Shown one piece after another: positions 1 to 8,561 of a DNA stretch of 64,000 nt (the stretch's first letter is position 1; each line of letters opens with the position of its first letter). The stretch is from JAGZEG01 sp963930185 (GTDB taxonomy: Bacteria; Actinomycetota; Coriobacteriia; Coriobacteriales; UMGS124), in NCBI GenBank assembly GCA_963930185.1, contig CAWVLT010000044.1, positions 46,226 through 110,225 of the forward strand, in the 5' to 3' direction. Below the pieces are notes generated by a model. The model saw nothing but the letters and a program-made list of their open reading frames with translations. It was not told the DNA's origin and did not search any database. Position numbers and translations under genes: made by a program.

Positions 1-1
1 T

Positions 2-1213
2 GGCGGCGCCAGGCAGATGGGCTTCGAGGAGGCCGAGTCGGCCGGCCTGGCCTGCTGGATCGACGACGAGGTGCTCGACGCCTTCGTCGACGCCGTGCTC
101 GCACAGTCGATTCCAGGCGCCATCGACCCCGACGGTGACTTCAAGGTGGTGTACACCCCCCTCAACGGCACGGGGATCGAGCTGATGCGCCGCGTGCTCG
201 ACCGCATTGGCGTACGCAACGTCTCGGTGCCCCCCGAGCAGGCCGAGCCCAACGGCGACTTCCCCACCTGCCCCTATCCCAACCCCGAGAATCGCGCCGC
301 CCTGGTCAAGGGCCTGGAGATGTGCGAGCGGGTGCGTCCCGACCTGCTTCTGGCAACCGATCCCGACGCCGACCGCGTGGGCATTGCCGTGCCGCACGAA
401 GGCGAGTACGTGCTGCTGACCGGCAACGAGGTGGGCACGCTTCTGCTCGACTGGCTGTGCCGCACCAAGGCCGAGGCGGGCGAGGACCTCATGAGCAAGG
501 TCGCCGTGAGCACCATCGTCTCGAGCACCATGCCCGACGAGCTGGCGCGTCACTACGGTTTCGAGATGCGCCGCGTGCTCACCGGCTTCAAGTACATCGG
601 CGACCAGATCGACCTCATCGAGAAGACCGGGCGGCCCGAGGACTTCCTCTTTGGCTTCGAGGAGAGCTATGGGTATCTTGCCGGCACGCACGTGCGCGAC
701 AAGGACGGTATCGTGGCGGGCATGCTCATCTGCGAGATGGCCGCCTGGTATGCCGCGCGCGGCAAGGATCTGTACCAGGCCATGGACGAGCTATACCAGC
801 AGCATGGCTACCATCTCAACGGCGTCATCAACGTCCAGTTCCCCGGCGCAGAGGGCTCAGCTAAGATGAAGCAGATCATGGCCGACCTGCGCGCCGAGCA
901 TCCCGTGCAGGTCGCTGGCCTGGCGGTTGAGGGGGTGACCGACTACGCCCAGGGCGTGCAGATGCCCGTGGTCTACGGCGCGTGTGCGGTGTGCGGCAGC
1001 TGCGACGGCGGCAACAACGGCGCCGAACCCCAGACCCTGCCGAGCGCCAACGTGATCGAGTTTCGTCTGGCCGGCGGTAACAAGCTTATGGTGCGCCCCA
1101 GCGGCACCGAGCCCAAGATCAAGGCGTACCTGTTCTCCAGCGCCCCGACCCGTGCGGAGGCGGAGGAGTTACGCGACAAGCTTGCGCAGGCGGCTAAGGA
1201 GCTGCTACAATAA
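2..1213 (+). CDS. Phosphoglucomutase/phosphomannomutase family protein, 5' end outside window
   Basis: This is the C-terminal two-thirds of an alpha-D-phosphohexomutase, which interconverts hexose 1- and 6-phosphates in the cytoplasm for glycogen and cell-wall sugar metabolism. The reading frame is open from the first bases, so the start lies upstream. Seen in order: the metal-binding loop TDPDADR, the sugar-specificity loop GFEESYGYLAG, and the phosphate-binding loop RPSGTEPKIKAYL near the C-terminus. The loop order and GFEESYG fit the bacterial PgcA-like phosphoglucomutase branch. I cannot separate glucose from mannose specificity with confidence. It is followed closely by a tRNA gene on the same strand. 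Confidence 0.93.
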   Translation, partial: GGARQMGFEEAESAGLACWIDDEVLDAFVDAVLAQSIPGAIDPDGDFKVVYTPLNGTGIELMRRVLDRIGVRNVSVPPEQAEPNGDFPTCPYPNPENRAALVKGLEMCERVRPDLLLATDPDADRVGIAVPHEGEYVLLTGNEVGTLLLDWLCRTKAEAGEDLMSKVAVSTIVSSTMPDELARHYGFEMRRVLTGFKYIGDQIDLIEKTGRPEDFLFGFEESYGYLAGTHVRDKDGIVAGMLICEMAAWYAARGKDLYQAMDELYQQHGYHLNGVINVQFPGAEGSAKMKQIMADLRAEHPVQVAGLAVEGVTDYAQGVQMPVVYGACAVCGSCDGGNNGAEPQTLPSANVIEFRLAGGNKLMVRPSGTEPKIKAYLFSSAPTRAEAEELRDKLAQAAKELLQ

Positions 1214-1272
1214 ATAGGTTCTTTCACCGGTTTGCCGTTGCTGATAAGAGTAACGTGCAGAACGCGAGAACT

Positions 1273-1348
1273 GCCCTCGTAGCTCAGGGGATAGAGCACA
1301 GGTTTCCTAAACCTGGTGCCGTAGGTTCGAATCCTACCGGGGGCACCA
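1273..1348 (+). tRNA. tRNA-Arg, anticodon CCU, CCA encoded
   Basis: A full cloverleaf can be drawn. The acceptor strand GCCCTCG pairs with CGGGGGC. The anticodon stem CAGGT/ACCTG encloses loop TTCCTAA with anticodon CCT, reading AGG arginine codons. The T-arm is GTAGG-TTCGAAT-CCTAC. The terminal CCA is genome-encoded. The gene sits 60 bases after the mutase stop codon. Confidence 0.95.
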
Positions 1349-1359
1349 CGCAAAAGTGC

Positions 1360-1393
1360 AGGCCAGGGGTCGAAAAGCCCCTGGCCTTTTTCT
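1360..1393 (+). terminator. Rho-independent terminator after tRNA-Arg
   Basis: The ten-base arms AGGCCAGGGG and CCCCTGGCCT surround an eight-base loop and are followed by TTTTTCTT. It lies 12 bases after the tRNA end and would stop tRNA (and mutase read-through) transcription. Confidence 0.9.
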
Positions 1394-1430
1394 TAAAGAC
1401 TTTAGTCTGGCGCGCGCGTAGCCGCGCCGA

Positions 1431-2146
1431 GAAAACCACCCGCTACGCGGGTGGACGACGACCTGCTTTGAAAGCCCGCCCTCCCCCTAGAATGGCAGTT
1501 GCTCAGGCCGCCATAACCCCAGGGGAGGGTGGCTGCCAGACTATGGCACGGAAGGCGCATGGCCTGTCGCACACGAAGTGGATGTGCGAATACCACATCG
1601 TGTCCACCCCGAAGCGCGGGCAGAAGGTCATCCACAGCCAGGCCGGGAGGGATGTCGGGGAGATGCCGCGCAAGCCGTGCGAGCGCGAGGGGGTCGAGAC
1701 AATGGAGGGGCGCCCGATGCCCGACCACGTCCACATGCTGGTGGCGACGCCCCCCAAGACCGGCGTGCCGGGCTTTATGGGGTACCTGAAGGGCAAGGGC
1801 GCGCTCATGCTGTTCGACAGGCACGCGAACATGAGGTACAAGTTCGGCAACAGGAAGTTCTGGGCGGAGGGCCACTGCGTCTCCACGGCCGGGCCCGACG
1901 AGGCGGCCGTCGCCAAGTGCATACGCGAGCGGGAGGCGGCCGACATAGCCCTCGACAGGCCGGGCGTCAAGGAGTACGAGGACCCGTTCGGGAGGTAGCC
2001 CGCCGCGGCCGCTTTGTGCGGCCCGCCACGGGTCAAGGGCGGTGCGGCCTGAGCTGGGCGAGGGCCGGCGTCTTTAGGCGCCGGCCGGCACCCCAAGGGT
2101 TACACCCTGAGAGCAAGCCACCCCTTAGAGGGGTGGTTCTGATTTG
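1431..2146 (+). mobile_element. IS200/IS605-family element, probably inactive
   Basis: The element is delimited by subterminal hairpins rather than inverted repeats, as expected for this family. The left hairpin is at 1436-1454 (CCACCCGC, loop TAC, GCGGGTGG). Right-side hairpins are at about 2064-2087 and 2118-2137 (CCACCCC, loop, GGGGTGG). It contains one Y1-type transposase gene and no tnpB. Its exact ends cannot be fixed by eye because this family makes no target duplication. It sits between the tRNA terminator and the stop codon of the convergent LysR gene, within about 15 bases of the latter. Confidence 0.75.
1543..1998 (+). CDS. tnpA: IS200-type Y1 transposase TnpA with Tyr-to-Cys change at the catalytic position
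   Basis: The 151-residue protein matches the usual length of the IS200 transposase, a single-strand HUH nuclease. The N-terminus reads GLSHTKWMCEYHIVSTPK and the HUH pair is His62 and His64 in MPDHVHML. The alpha-helix that carries the nucleophilic tyrosine (KxYIxEQ in IS200 and IS608 relatives) here reads KCIRERE, with Cys126 encoded by TGC at 1918-1920, one base from TAC. The chain is full length, but without the tyrosine it should not form the covalent DNA intermediate. I therefore regard it as probably inactive. Start chosen at ATG 1543 because it matches the family N-terminus. Confidence 0.85.
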   Translation: MARKAHGLSHTKWMCEYHIVSTPKRGQKVIHSQAGRDVGEMPRKPCEREGVETMEGRPMPDHVHMLVATPPKTGVPGFMGYLKGKGALMLFDRHANMRYKFGNRKFWAEGHCVSTAGPDEAAVAKCIREREAADIALDRPGVKEYEDPFGR

Positions 2147-2156
2147 AGATCCATGT

Positions 2157-3062
2157 CTATTCGTTGGATCGTGTGTCTGGGGAGAATGTAGGTTGCATAC
2201 ACTCAAGAACGTAGTCTGCAAAGCGTCTAATTTCCTCGCCAGCTGCAGAATGAAGCACAAGATATGGATTCAGATCCATTTGGAGTGGGATATTACAAAC
2301 TGGGAGTACGCAAGAATGTTCGTCCACGTAACGGTGGAGAAGTGAGGGGATGGTCATGACGCATCCCTGGTCGTGCTTAATGAGAAGCTTTATGAGACCG
2401 CGGTCTTCGCCGACCATTTTGCGGCGGATGCCGAAACTATCTAGCAGTTTCTGGTACGGCGCAAGTCTCCCCTCTGTTTCAAGCAGCGTAATGCCATGCA
2501 AGTCATTGGAAAAATCAACTATTCCCTTTTGGGCGAGTGGATTATCGCGGTTAACAACGAGTTGCTGCTGGATTTTACCGATCAGTATTTTTTCCAAGTA
2601 GTCTAATGAAGGGGGACAGGCTGTTATGGCAAGGTCAATTGTTCTTTGTTCAATTGCTTTCAAGAAATCTGGATAGTCTCTATTGACGACTTCCACGGGT
2701 AGGCCTTCTGGCTCTTGTCCATAACAATATATGTGGTCGAGGGTGTCTGGATCGATGGTGCCTCCCGTGATACCCAGTCGAATTGCAGTTCGACGAGTAC
2801 GATATTTCGTTGCTTCGATGTCCTTGATGCAGGAGTCGTAAAGGGTGCCAAAGGCTTTGGAAAATCTATATAGGACTTCGCCTGCAGTTGTTGGGATGAC
2901 CCCGGATTTGCTTCGAACCAAGAGCTCGGTGCCGAATTCCTTTTCGAGTTCGCGAATGCTTGTTGACAGACTTGGCCTCGATATAAACAGTTTGGCTGCG
3001 GCTTTGCTTATGTTCTGCTCTTCGCAGACGACCCTGAAATAGACCAGCTGGTTTAGATTCAC
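2157..3062 (-). CDS. LysR-family transcriptional regulator
   Basis: This 301-residue regulator has an N-terminal winged helix-turn-helix (NLNQLVYFRVVCEEQNISKA, then LFISRPSLSTSIRELEKEFG) and a C-terminal effector-binding domain of usual LysR length. I choose the GTG at 3062 because AGAGGAGG lies five bases upstream and the protein then begins VNLNQLVYF as in relatives; an in-frame ATG at 3080 has no ribosome site. It is divergent from the exported flavoprotein/iron-sulfur pair at 3209-5769 and most likely controls that pair in response to its substrate. A perfect dyad lies just upstream of its start. Confidence 0.92.
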   Translation of the reverse strand: MNLNQLVYFRVVCEEQNISKAAAKLFISRPSLSTSIRELEKEFGTELLVRSKSGVIPTTAGEVLYRFSKAFGTLYDSCIKDIEATKYRTRRTAIRLGITGGTIDPDTLDHIYCYGQEPEGLPVEVVNRDYPDFLKAIEQRTIDLAITACPPSLDYLEKILIGKIQQQLVVNRDNPLAQKGIVDFSNDLHGITLLETEGRLAPYQKLLDSFGIRRKMVGEDRGLIKLLIKHDQGCVMTIPSLLHRYVDEHSCVLPVCNIPLQMDLNPYLVLHSAAGEEIRRFADYVLECMQPTFSPDTRSNE

Positions 3063-3080
3063 GTGTCCTCCTCTGGGCAT

Positions 3081-3112
3081 CTGTTAGGAATCACCTAACA
3101 GTATAGTATAAT
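3081..3112. promoter_or_regulatory. Candidate LysR operator and divergent promoter
   Basis: A perfect eight-base dyad (CTGTTAGG, five bases, CCTAACAG) at 3081-3101 is followed at once by TATAAT at 3107-3112 on the plus strand. It lies 19 bases upstream of the LysR GTG and about 100 bases upstream of the flavoprotein. The position suits autorepression plus control of the divergent operon; the regulator link is inference. Confidence 0.55.
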
Positions 3113-3208
3113 TTGGATACTTTTCTGAAAATGATCCAATGTTTAATATGATGAATGGAGAGTTGCAACTCCCGACCTTAACTGGCAACTGGATGGGGGA
3201 GGTTGGGA

Positions 3209-5008
3209 ATGAGTAAGTCACTGCCGCGTAGAGAGTTTTTGCAGGGAACGACGATGGGCCTTGTGGGCACATCTCTGCTGGGAGGCACTGCTCGTGCTGT
3301 AGCAGATGAGGCTGCGAGTGCGACTCCTGACCAGGTTGATGCTGCTCCGGACTACGAGATCTATAATACGGAGCTCTTGATTATCGGAACGGGCAGTGGG
3401 GCAACATGGGCCGCACAGCGCGCGCTCGAACGCGGCAAGCAGGTCCTCATGGTGGAAAAGGGCCCATTCCGTCATGCTGGCGCATCGGGTATGAGCTGGG
3501 ATGCTTGGATGCTCTGGTGGGATTATGCGGGGATACGCAACGATGGCTGGATGCTGATTGATGAGCAAATTCCCCTTGCAGCATGGACGTACCTCGGGGG
3601 TAATGACTTCAACCCATGGGTTTCCTCGATAAATCATGGTCAAACGCTGCCGTGGCGAGATGAGAATGGCTTTCCCAAGCCAGAGTCCGATGCTCTTCCT
3701 TGGAGTGTCTGCTCGGCATTCTATCGCCGTGAGATGGACGCGCTGCTAGCCATGGGCCATGCCGAAGTCATGGACCAGACCATGATCACTGATCTGCTTA
3801 TCAACGACGGACGCTGCCTGGGGGCCGTTGGCATATATCTGCCAACCGGCAAGATGCGTGTCATACGCGCCGACGCAACAATAATGGCCGCGGGCGGCGG
3901 AACTCAATTTCATGGTTGGCTCACGATCGGGTACCGTGGCATCAATTCAACCGATAACACTGGCGATCTCGATATGGCGGCATTCCGTAAGGGATTTACC
4001 ATAGGCGAGGCAGAATTTGCTCAATATGACTTTAATTCGATAGTCTACGAGGATATTGCACATACGTTTGGCTGTGGAATTGGAGCCGACGCTGGCGAGC
4101 TCGAGATTCTCTATGACGCGAACTACGAGCGCATCTTTGCCGATGACGAAGAGGTAAACGGTAACCTTGGCATGAGTCAGAGAATTGGACGTCTGGTGTT
4201 TGAGGAAGGCAAGGGAACGCCGCACGATGGCGTTTATGTCCACTACAACGAGGATTCGTTCAATAGCGTGCGCTATCCTATTATGCGCAACGTCGCGTTT
4301 TTCCAGGAACATGGGTATGACCCGATAGGTAAGTATACTGAAGTGGCTGCCGAAATGTACGAGCATGGTGGCTCGCCTGTTGTTGATGTTAACATGATGA
4401 CGGAGTGCGAGGGATTATTCAACGAGCGTGGAGCGGGTGCCTGCGGAGAAAACGGAGGCCCACACTGCATGCACAATCGCTTGTATGGGAGCTATACGGG
4501 TGAATGTGCTTCGAACTACCTAGACACGGCGGCTCCTGTCTCACTCGAGGATATTGACTGGGCAAGCGTGCTCGCAGAGTACAACCGCCTGCATGAAATT
4601 CGTACGCGTGTTGTTGAGAATGGACTGCGACCCCATGAAATCCGCCGCAAGATACAGGCGGCAGGGTATCGTGGCTTTACCATTTATCGTTCGACCGAAA
4701 TGATGGAAGAAGCTATTGCTGAGCTCGAGCGCATTCGCAAGGAGGATATGCCGCGGCAGGTTCTTGCGGATAGTTCCACAACGTTCAATGTCGAGTGGAA
4801 GACGGCAATCGAGAACTATAACCTTCTTGATTGCGCGGAGGTGAGCATCAAGGCCTCCCTATTGCGTGAGGAGACTCGCGGGGCTTATCTGAGGCCGGAA
4901 TTCCCTGAGCGCGACGACGAAAACTGGAATTGCATGCTTGCCTGTCATCTCGAGGGTGACGAGATGGTCTTCGAAAAACGCCCGTATCCGCCGTTGGTGA
5001 CACAGTAG
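3209..5008 (+). CDS. Tat-exported Frd/Sdh-type FAD flavoprotein subunit
   Basis: This 599-residue protein opens with a twin-arginine signal (PRREFLQG, hydrophobic core, cleavage near ARAVADE). A dinucleotide fold follows at about residues 50-80 (LLIIGTGSGATWAAQRALE, then VEKG). The C-terminal region carries REETRGAYLRPEF, the counterpart of the RGAHxRxDxP segment of fumarate reductase and succinate dehydrogenase flavoproteins. ATG 3209 has GGAGG six bases upstream; a TTG at 3203 overlaps that site. The next gene encodes its Fe-S partner, and no membrane anchor subunit follows. The family reduces or oxidises C=C or C-C bonds using FAD. The exact substrate is unknown, and it is a paralogue of the protein at 57100. 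Confidence 0.9.
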   Translation: MSKSLPRREFLQGTTMGLVGTSLLGGTARAVADEAASATPDQVDAAPDYEIYNTELLIIGTGSGATWAAQRALERGKQVLMVEKGPFRHAGASGMSWDAWMLWWDYAGIRNDGWMLIDEQIPLAAWTYLGGNDFNPWVSSINHGQTLPWRDENGFPKPESDALPWSVCSAFYRREMDALLAMGHAEVMDQTMITDLLINDGRCLGAVGIYLPTGKMRVIRADATIMAAGGGTQFHGWLTIGYRGINSTDNTGDLDMAAFRKGFTIGEAEFAQYDFNSIVYEDIAHTFGCGIGADAGELEILYDANYERIFADDEEVNGNLGMSQRIGRLVFEEGKGTPHDGVYVHYNEDSFNSVRYPIMRNVAFFQEHGYDPIGKYTEVAAEMYEHGGSPVVDVNMMTECEGLFNERGAGACGENGGPHCMHNRLYGSYTGECASNYLDTAAPVSLEDIDWASVLAEYNRLHEIRTRVVENGLRPHEIRRKIQAAGYRGFTIYRSTEMMEEAIAELERIRKEDMPRQVLADSSTTFNVEWKTAIENYNLLDCAEVSIKASLLREETRGAYLRPEFPERDDENWNCMLACHLEGDEMVFEKRPYPPLVTQ

Positions 5009-5058
5009 GCTGGCATTTTGGCTACAAGACAGGTGTGTTGTGGGAGACAGGAGTGAAA

Positions 5059-5769
5059 ATGCTTCTAACCGTATATAAGTTTGATCCCGCTGTTGATGTC
5101 GAGCCCTATTATGTGCAAGGCGAAGTTCCTTTCCAGGAACATATGACCGGTCTCCATGCGTTGATGTATTTTGATGAGAATGTCGAGCACGTAAACTATG
5201 ATCATAGTTGTCGCGCTCGTGCGTGTGGTCGTTGCGCCATGATGCTCAACGGGGAGCCAACTCTCATGTGCACGCACTTTCTTGAAGACAAGGACTATAC
5301 CATCGAACCGTTGAGGGGTTTTCGAGTCATTCGAGACCTCATTGTTGACAAGAGCCCGCTTGATGCACAGCTTACGGGAGTTTACAATCGTGTTCGCGTC
5401 GAACCATTCGATGCTCAGACTATTGCCGTCGATATGTCGGATTATGACAACGACACCATGATGTTGCTCTATGGCTTGGAGTATTGCTGCCGCTGCGGAG
5501 TGTGCGATGCGGCCTGCCCGGTACTTGCGGAGATGCCCGAAGAATATGCTGGCCCTGCAACAATGCTCGCTTTGGCGTATCGTCACCTTGATCCTCTTGA
5601 TTCGGGCGATCGGGTTATGGAGGCAGTAGGCAAGGGGCTCTATCATTGTATTCAGTGTGGAAAATGCGATGAAGTTTGCGCCAGTAGTGACATCAGGCAT
5701 CTTGATGCTTGGAAGATCCTACGAGCTGCGGCGGAGGAACGCGGCTTGAGGCCGAGCTATGCGGAGTGA
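5059..5769 (+). CDS. FrdB/SdhB-like iron-sulfur subunit
   Basis: This 236-residue electron-transfer protein has an N-terminal plant-type ferredoxin domain with Cys51, Cys56, Cys59 and Cys71. Its C-terminal domain has two cluster motifs, CCRCGVCDAACP (Cys143 to Cys153) and CIQCGKCDEVC (Cys197 to Cys207). The usual proline after the second motif is missing. ATG 5059 is preceded by AGGAG at five bases; upstream in-frame GTG 5035 lacks such a site. It follows the exported flavoprotein by 50 bases. It has no signal peptide, so if it works outside the membrane it must be carried out with the folded flavoprotein by the Tat system. This is inference. Confidence 0.9.
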   Translation: MLLTVYKFDPAVDVEPYYVQGEVPFQEHMTGLHALMYFDENVEHVNYDHSCRARACGRCAMMLNGEPTLMCTHFLEDKDYTIEPLRGFRVIRDLIVDKSPLDAQLTGVYNRVRVEPFDAQTIAVDMSDYDNDTMMLLYGLEYCCRCGVCDAACPVLAEMPEEYAGPATMLALAYRHLDPLDSGDRVMEAVGKGLYHCIQCGKCDEVCASSDIRHLDAWKILRAAAEERGLRPSYAE

Positions 5770-5803
5770 CGTTTCGACTTAGCCGGAAAACGGGGAGGGG
5801 CCG

Positions 5804-5850
5804 CGGAAGGGGTCGCAGGAGTCTGCTCTCGACCCTTCCCCCTGGTAATT
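5804..5850 (+). terminator. Terminator-like hairpin after the iron-sulfur subunit
   Basis: GGAAGGGGTCG pairs with CGACCCTTCC with one bulged G, and the right arm is followed by CCCTGGTAATTTT. It begins 34 bases after the stop codon. The T-run is weak. Confidence 0.55.
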
Positions 5851-5869
5851 TTGGTTTGGTGCGTGTAAG

Positions 5870-6660
5870 CATCGAGAGGCCGTTGGTTTGTCAGATGGAT
5901 GTGTCATCTGGTCTTACGGCTTGTTCTCCATCCAGAATGCCAGTTGTCTGGTCTGCCGCATCGGGAGAAGAGCGCCTTACAAATTGCGTCACGAAAGACA
6001 CCTGGCCCATCACATACGGTGGGACGTACAGATGCCACATCGCATACGTCCCAAAGTAGGGTCACTAGGCAAAGCGGAATCGCTGGGTCATCTACAGCCT
6101 GATCAGTTGACATGTGGTAGCGCGGCCGCTCGGTTGCGGCCCAGAAGATAGGCAGCGGGAGCGGTGCTTGTCGCGTTGGTTACCTCGTGGAGAGCGCCCG
6201 CTGCCCGGGTGTACAGACTTATATCGGTGTCAACACTGATGTCAAGGTTGAGGGCTTTGTGGCCGACGGCGGCGGTGTTGTGTGCGGTATCACAGGCCTG
6301 CACATCTCCAATATTGAGCCCATCAGCGCTGCCATCAAGCTGATGGTCACGACAATCGGCGGGTATGCCTCCTGCAATTGGGTTCGCCATGCAAGGCGCC
6401 GCGGCTACCCAGGAGTAGACCGACAGAGAGGCATGGCTCACCGCAAACTTCGTTGACATCACCGAGGACCATCTCGATGAAATCGCCAATTTTGAGCGCG
6501 TTGCTCTTGAGCGCGAGATGGGGCCTGTTCAAAAGGGGACTACAGCACTATCCTTACTCTGGCCAGAAAGGCCAACCCGGCCTGCCGTGATATCGTACGT
6601 GTCGCGCGGTGCCAGGCGCGTTTGGATATCGACGTTTTGCTTACCAGAAGAAGGGGAGCC
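5870..6660 (+). other. Non-genic stretch with decayed coding remnants
   Basis: No intact gene is evident in this 800-base stretch. Between about 6187 and 6560 short plus-strand frames with protein-like composition are broken by frame changes, for example GFVADGGGVVCGITGLHIS in one frame and then ANFVDITEDHLDEIANFERV in another about 200 bases later. That pattern suggests one decayed gene, whose family I do not recognise. A nine-base dyad, TGGGACGTA to TACGTCCCA, lies at about 6022-6055. A minus-strand open frame at 6103-6489 looks like a shadow. Confidence 0.35.
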
Positions 6661-7728
6661 ATGAAAACCATCGCATCTCGTCCCATCGCCGCTTTCGTCG
6701 CCTCGGTTGCGCTTGCCGGAACCTGTCTGGCCGCACCTGGCCTGGCCCTGGCCGACGAGCCTGCCGCGGCGCCGCTGCCGTCCGCCTCGGCTTCTGCCGA
6801 CCAAACCGCAGGTGTCACTTGCACTTGCGCTGGTGTCCAGATCACCGTCCCCGAGGACTTCGACGTCGTCGAGCTCGGCAGCATGCTGCTTGCTAGTAAC
6901 GCTGACGGGACCATCGTCGCGACCATAGTCCCCTCGGGCGCCGAGGATGCCGTGCCGGCCGCGCCGGAGGAGTGGGGTGCGTACTTCCTCCCCATTGTCG
7001 AGTCTACCGCCGAGGACATGGGTGGCGAGTATGCGGACGGCGGCGTGTACACGCTGGCCGACGGAACCAAGTCGTATGTCTACTCGATTGCCTACGAACA
7101 GGACGGCATCCAGGCCATTCTTGTCCAGTGCTTCATCCCCATGGCCGATGGTTCGTTCGTCATGGTTCAGATTGCCTGCGATTCTAGCGATGCCGCCCTC
7201 GTGGAGCTTGCCGATGACATTTCTGAGACCATCGTCCTGGCGAGCGACGATACCGTCCCGTCAAGCGACGACACCTCGACGGCCGCCTCTGCTGCTGGTG
7301 ACATCCAGGTGGTGCAGGCTGGCGGCATCGAGTTCGACCTGCCCGCGGGCTATGTTCCCGACGCCAGCTCGACCGAGGCGGAGCCTGCCTGGACGAGCGC
7401 TGATGGGACGGTCTACGTGAGCCTGATGCCCGGCCTGCTTGACGAGTATTCGACCGTGGGCGACGAGGCTTTGGATCTGCTCGCGACGATGGTTGTCAGC
7501 GGGCTCGGCGGCTCTGCCGAGAGCTCGACCGTGCTTTCTGGTGACGTCGACGTCCACGCGTACGTGTTCACCTTCTCGATGGAGGGCGAGGCGGTCGCCG
7601 GCATCCTGGGCATGGTGGTTCTCCCCGACGACACGGTGACGGGTGTGCTGGCCTTGACCCCCATGGAGAACGCTCCCGAAAATGACGCCGAGGTGACCGC
7701 TCTGTTCGAGAGCATCCGCCTGGCGTAG
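6661..7728 (+). CDS. Secreted protein with two similar domains, function unknown
   Basis: The 355-residue product has a Sec-type signal peptide ending near ALADE. ATG 6661 is chosen because AAGGGGAG precedes it and the signal peptide begins there. The mature part holds two related units: one opens VQITVPEDFDVVE (about residue 60), the other GIEFDLPAGYVPD (about residue 222). Each continues with an ADGT strand, an E/D-rich segment and a closing strand, separated by a Ser/Asp/Ala linker. The pattern recalls small PsbP/DcrB-like extracytoplasmic folds, but that is a resemblance only. There is no lipobox (LAGTC does not fit). No neighbour suggests a role. Confidence 0.75.
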   Translation: MKTIASRPIAAFVASVALAGTCLAAPGLALADEPAAAPLPSASASADQTAGVTCTCAGVQITVPEDFDVVELGSMLLASNADGTIVATIVPSGAEDAVPAAPEEWGAYFLPIVESTAEDMGGEYADGGVYTLADGTKSYVYSIAYEQDGIQAILVQCFIPMADGSFVMVQIACDSSDAALVELADDISETIVLASDDTVPSSDDTSTAASAAGDIQVVQAGGIEFDLPAGYVPDASSTEAEPAWTSADGTVYVSLMPGLLDEYSTVGDEALDLLATMVVSGLGGSAESSTVLSGDVDVHAYVFTFSMEGEAVAGILGMVVLPDDTVTGVLALTPMENAPENDAEVTALFESIRLA

Positions 7729-8035
7729 CCGATCAAGAGCCCAACTCGCTCGCGGGACGTCCTTGATGGGGGCGTCTAGGCCGGACACTGCGTTGGACTG
7801 ACGTGCGATTGGCGACGAGAGCACGGCTGTAAGCTTACGGAGCACGGGGCCGTTCGGGATTATCCGGGCGGTCCCTTCTCATTGCAGGGTGAGCCTACGC
7901 ATCCTGATCGGGTGGCACGCGGGACGTTGGGCCCTTTGGCCGGAAGACCCTGGTTGAGCGCCGCGCCTGGCGCTATTCTTATGCTGGTCTTATAAAAAGA
8001 ATCGGATGGGGCCGAGGCAACACGGGGGCTGACGC
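7729..8035. other. Intergenic region, one hairpin
   Basis: No gene is visible in this 307-base gap. A hairpin at 7957-7974 (AGCGCC, six bases, GGCGCT) is followed by ATTCTTATGCTGGTCTTATA. It could end transcription from the secreted-protein gene, or the AT-rich part could be the promoter of the small HTH gene that follows. Confidence 0.35.
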
Positions 8036-8320
8036 ATGAAGGCAACGCGGGCGCTGCGCATGATGGTAAAGAACAGTGGGCTGACCGCCATCGAGATCTC
8101 TCGCAGGATCGGTCGCACGGACAACTACCTGTCTTCTCTGCTGAACAGGGGCAGCGTTCCCTCGGTGGAGACGTTTGCCAGCATAGCCGAGGCATGCGGC
8201 TGCAGGCTCTGCCTTGTCATGCCCGAGCAGACGGTTCAGTTGGACGGCTGGGAGGTCGAGCTTACGACCGATGTCATGATTGACGGGGAGAAGCCGGGGC
8301 GCCAGATGGGCCGAGGGTAG
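8036..8320 (+). CDS. Small helix-turn-helix protein
   Basis: A 94-residue protein whose first 60 residues resemble an XRE/Cro-type helix-turn-helix: GLTAIEISRRIGRTDNYLSS, LLNRGSVPSVETFASIAEACG. The short C-terminal part (residues 62-94) is polar and shows no known domain. The start ATG 8036 has only a weak GGGGG ribosome site. It stands alone between the secreted protein and the RNA ligase gene, so a target cannot be guessed. It could belong to an old accessory insert together with the following HTH genes. Confidence 0.7.
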   Translation: MKATRALRMMVKNSGLTAIEISRRIGRTDNYLSSLLNRGSVPSVETFASIAEACGCRLCLVMPEQTVQLDGWEVELTTDVMIDGEKPGRQMGRG

Positions 8321-8561
8321 CGGCCGACTGCTTCTCCAATGCGCCTACTATGGCGATGGGGCCACCGGCGAGGGGGCTTGATGACGCCTCTCATATATTG
8401 TTGATGTCAGACTCTTGACAGGCATTCTAAAGAGGAATATAAACTCATCAATACATGAGTCTTAGCAATATCCAACAAGCGGCATGGCTCTCAGGCTTGG
8501 GCTCTGTCTGCCTTGTTGGGCGAGGTGAAGTCTGCGTTGTTCTGGCTGGCGGGCACTCGAC

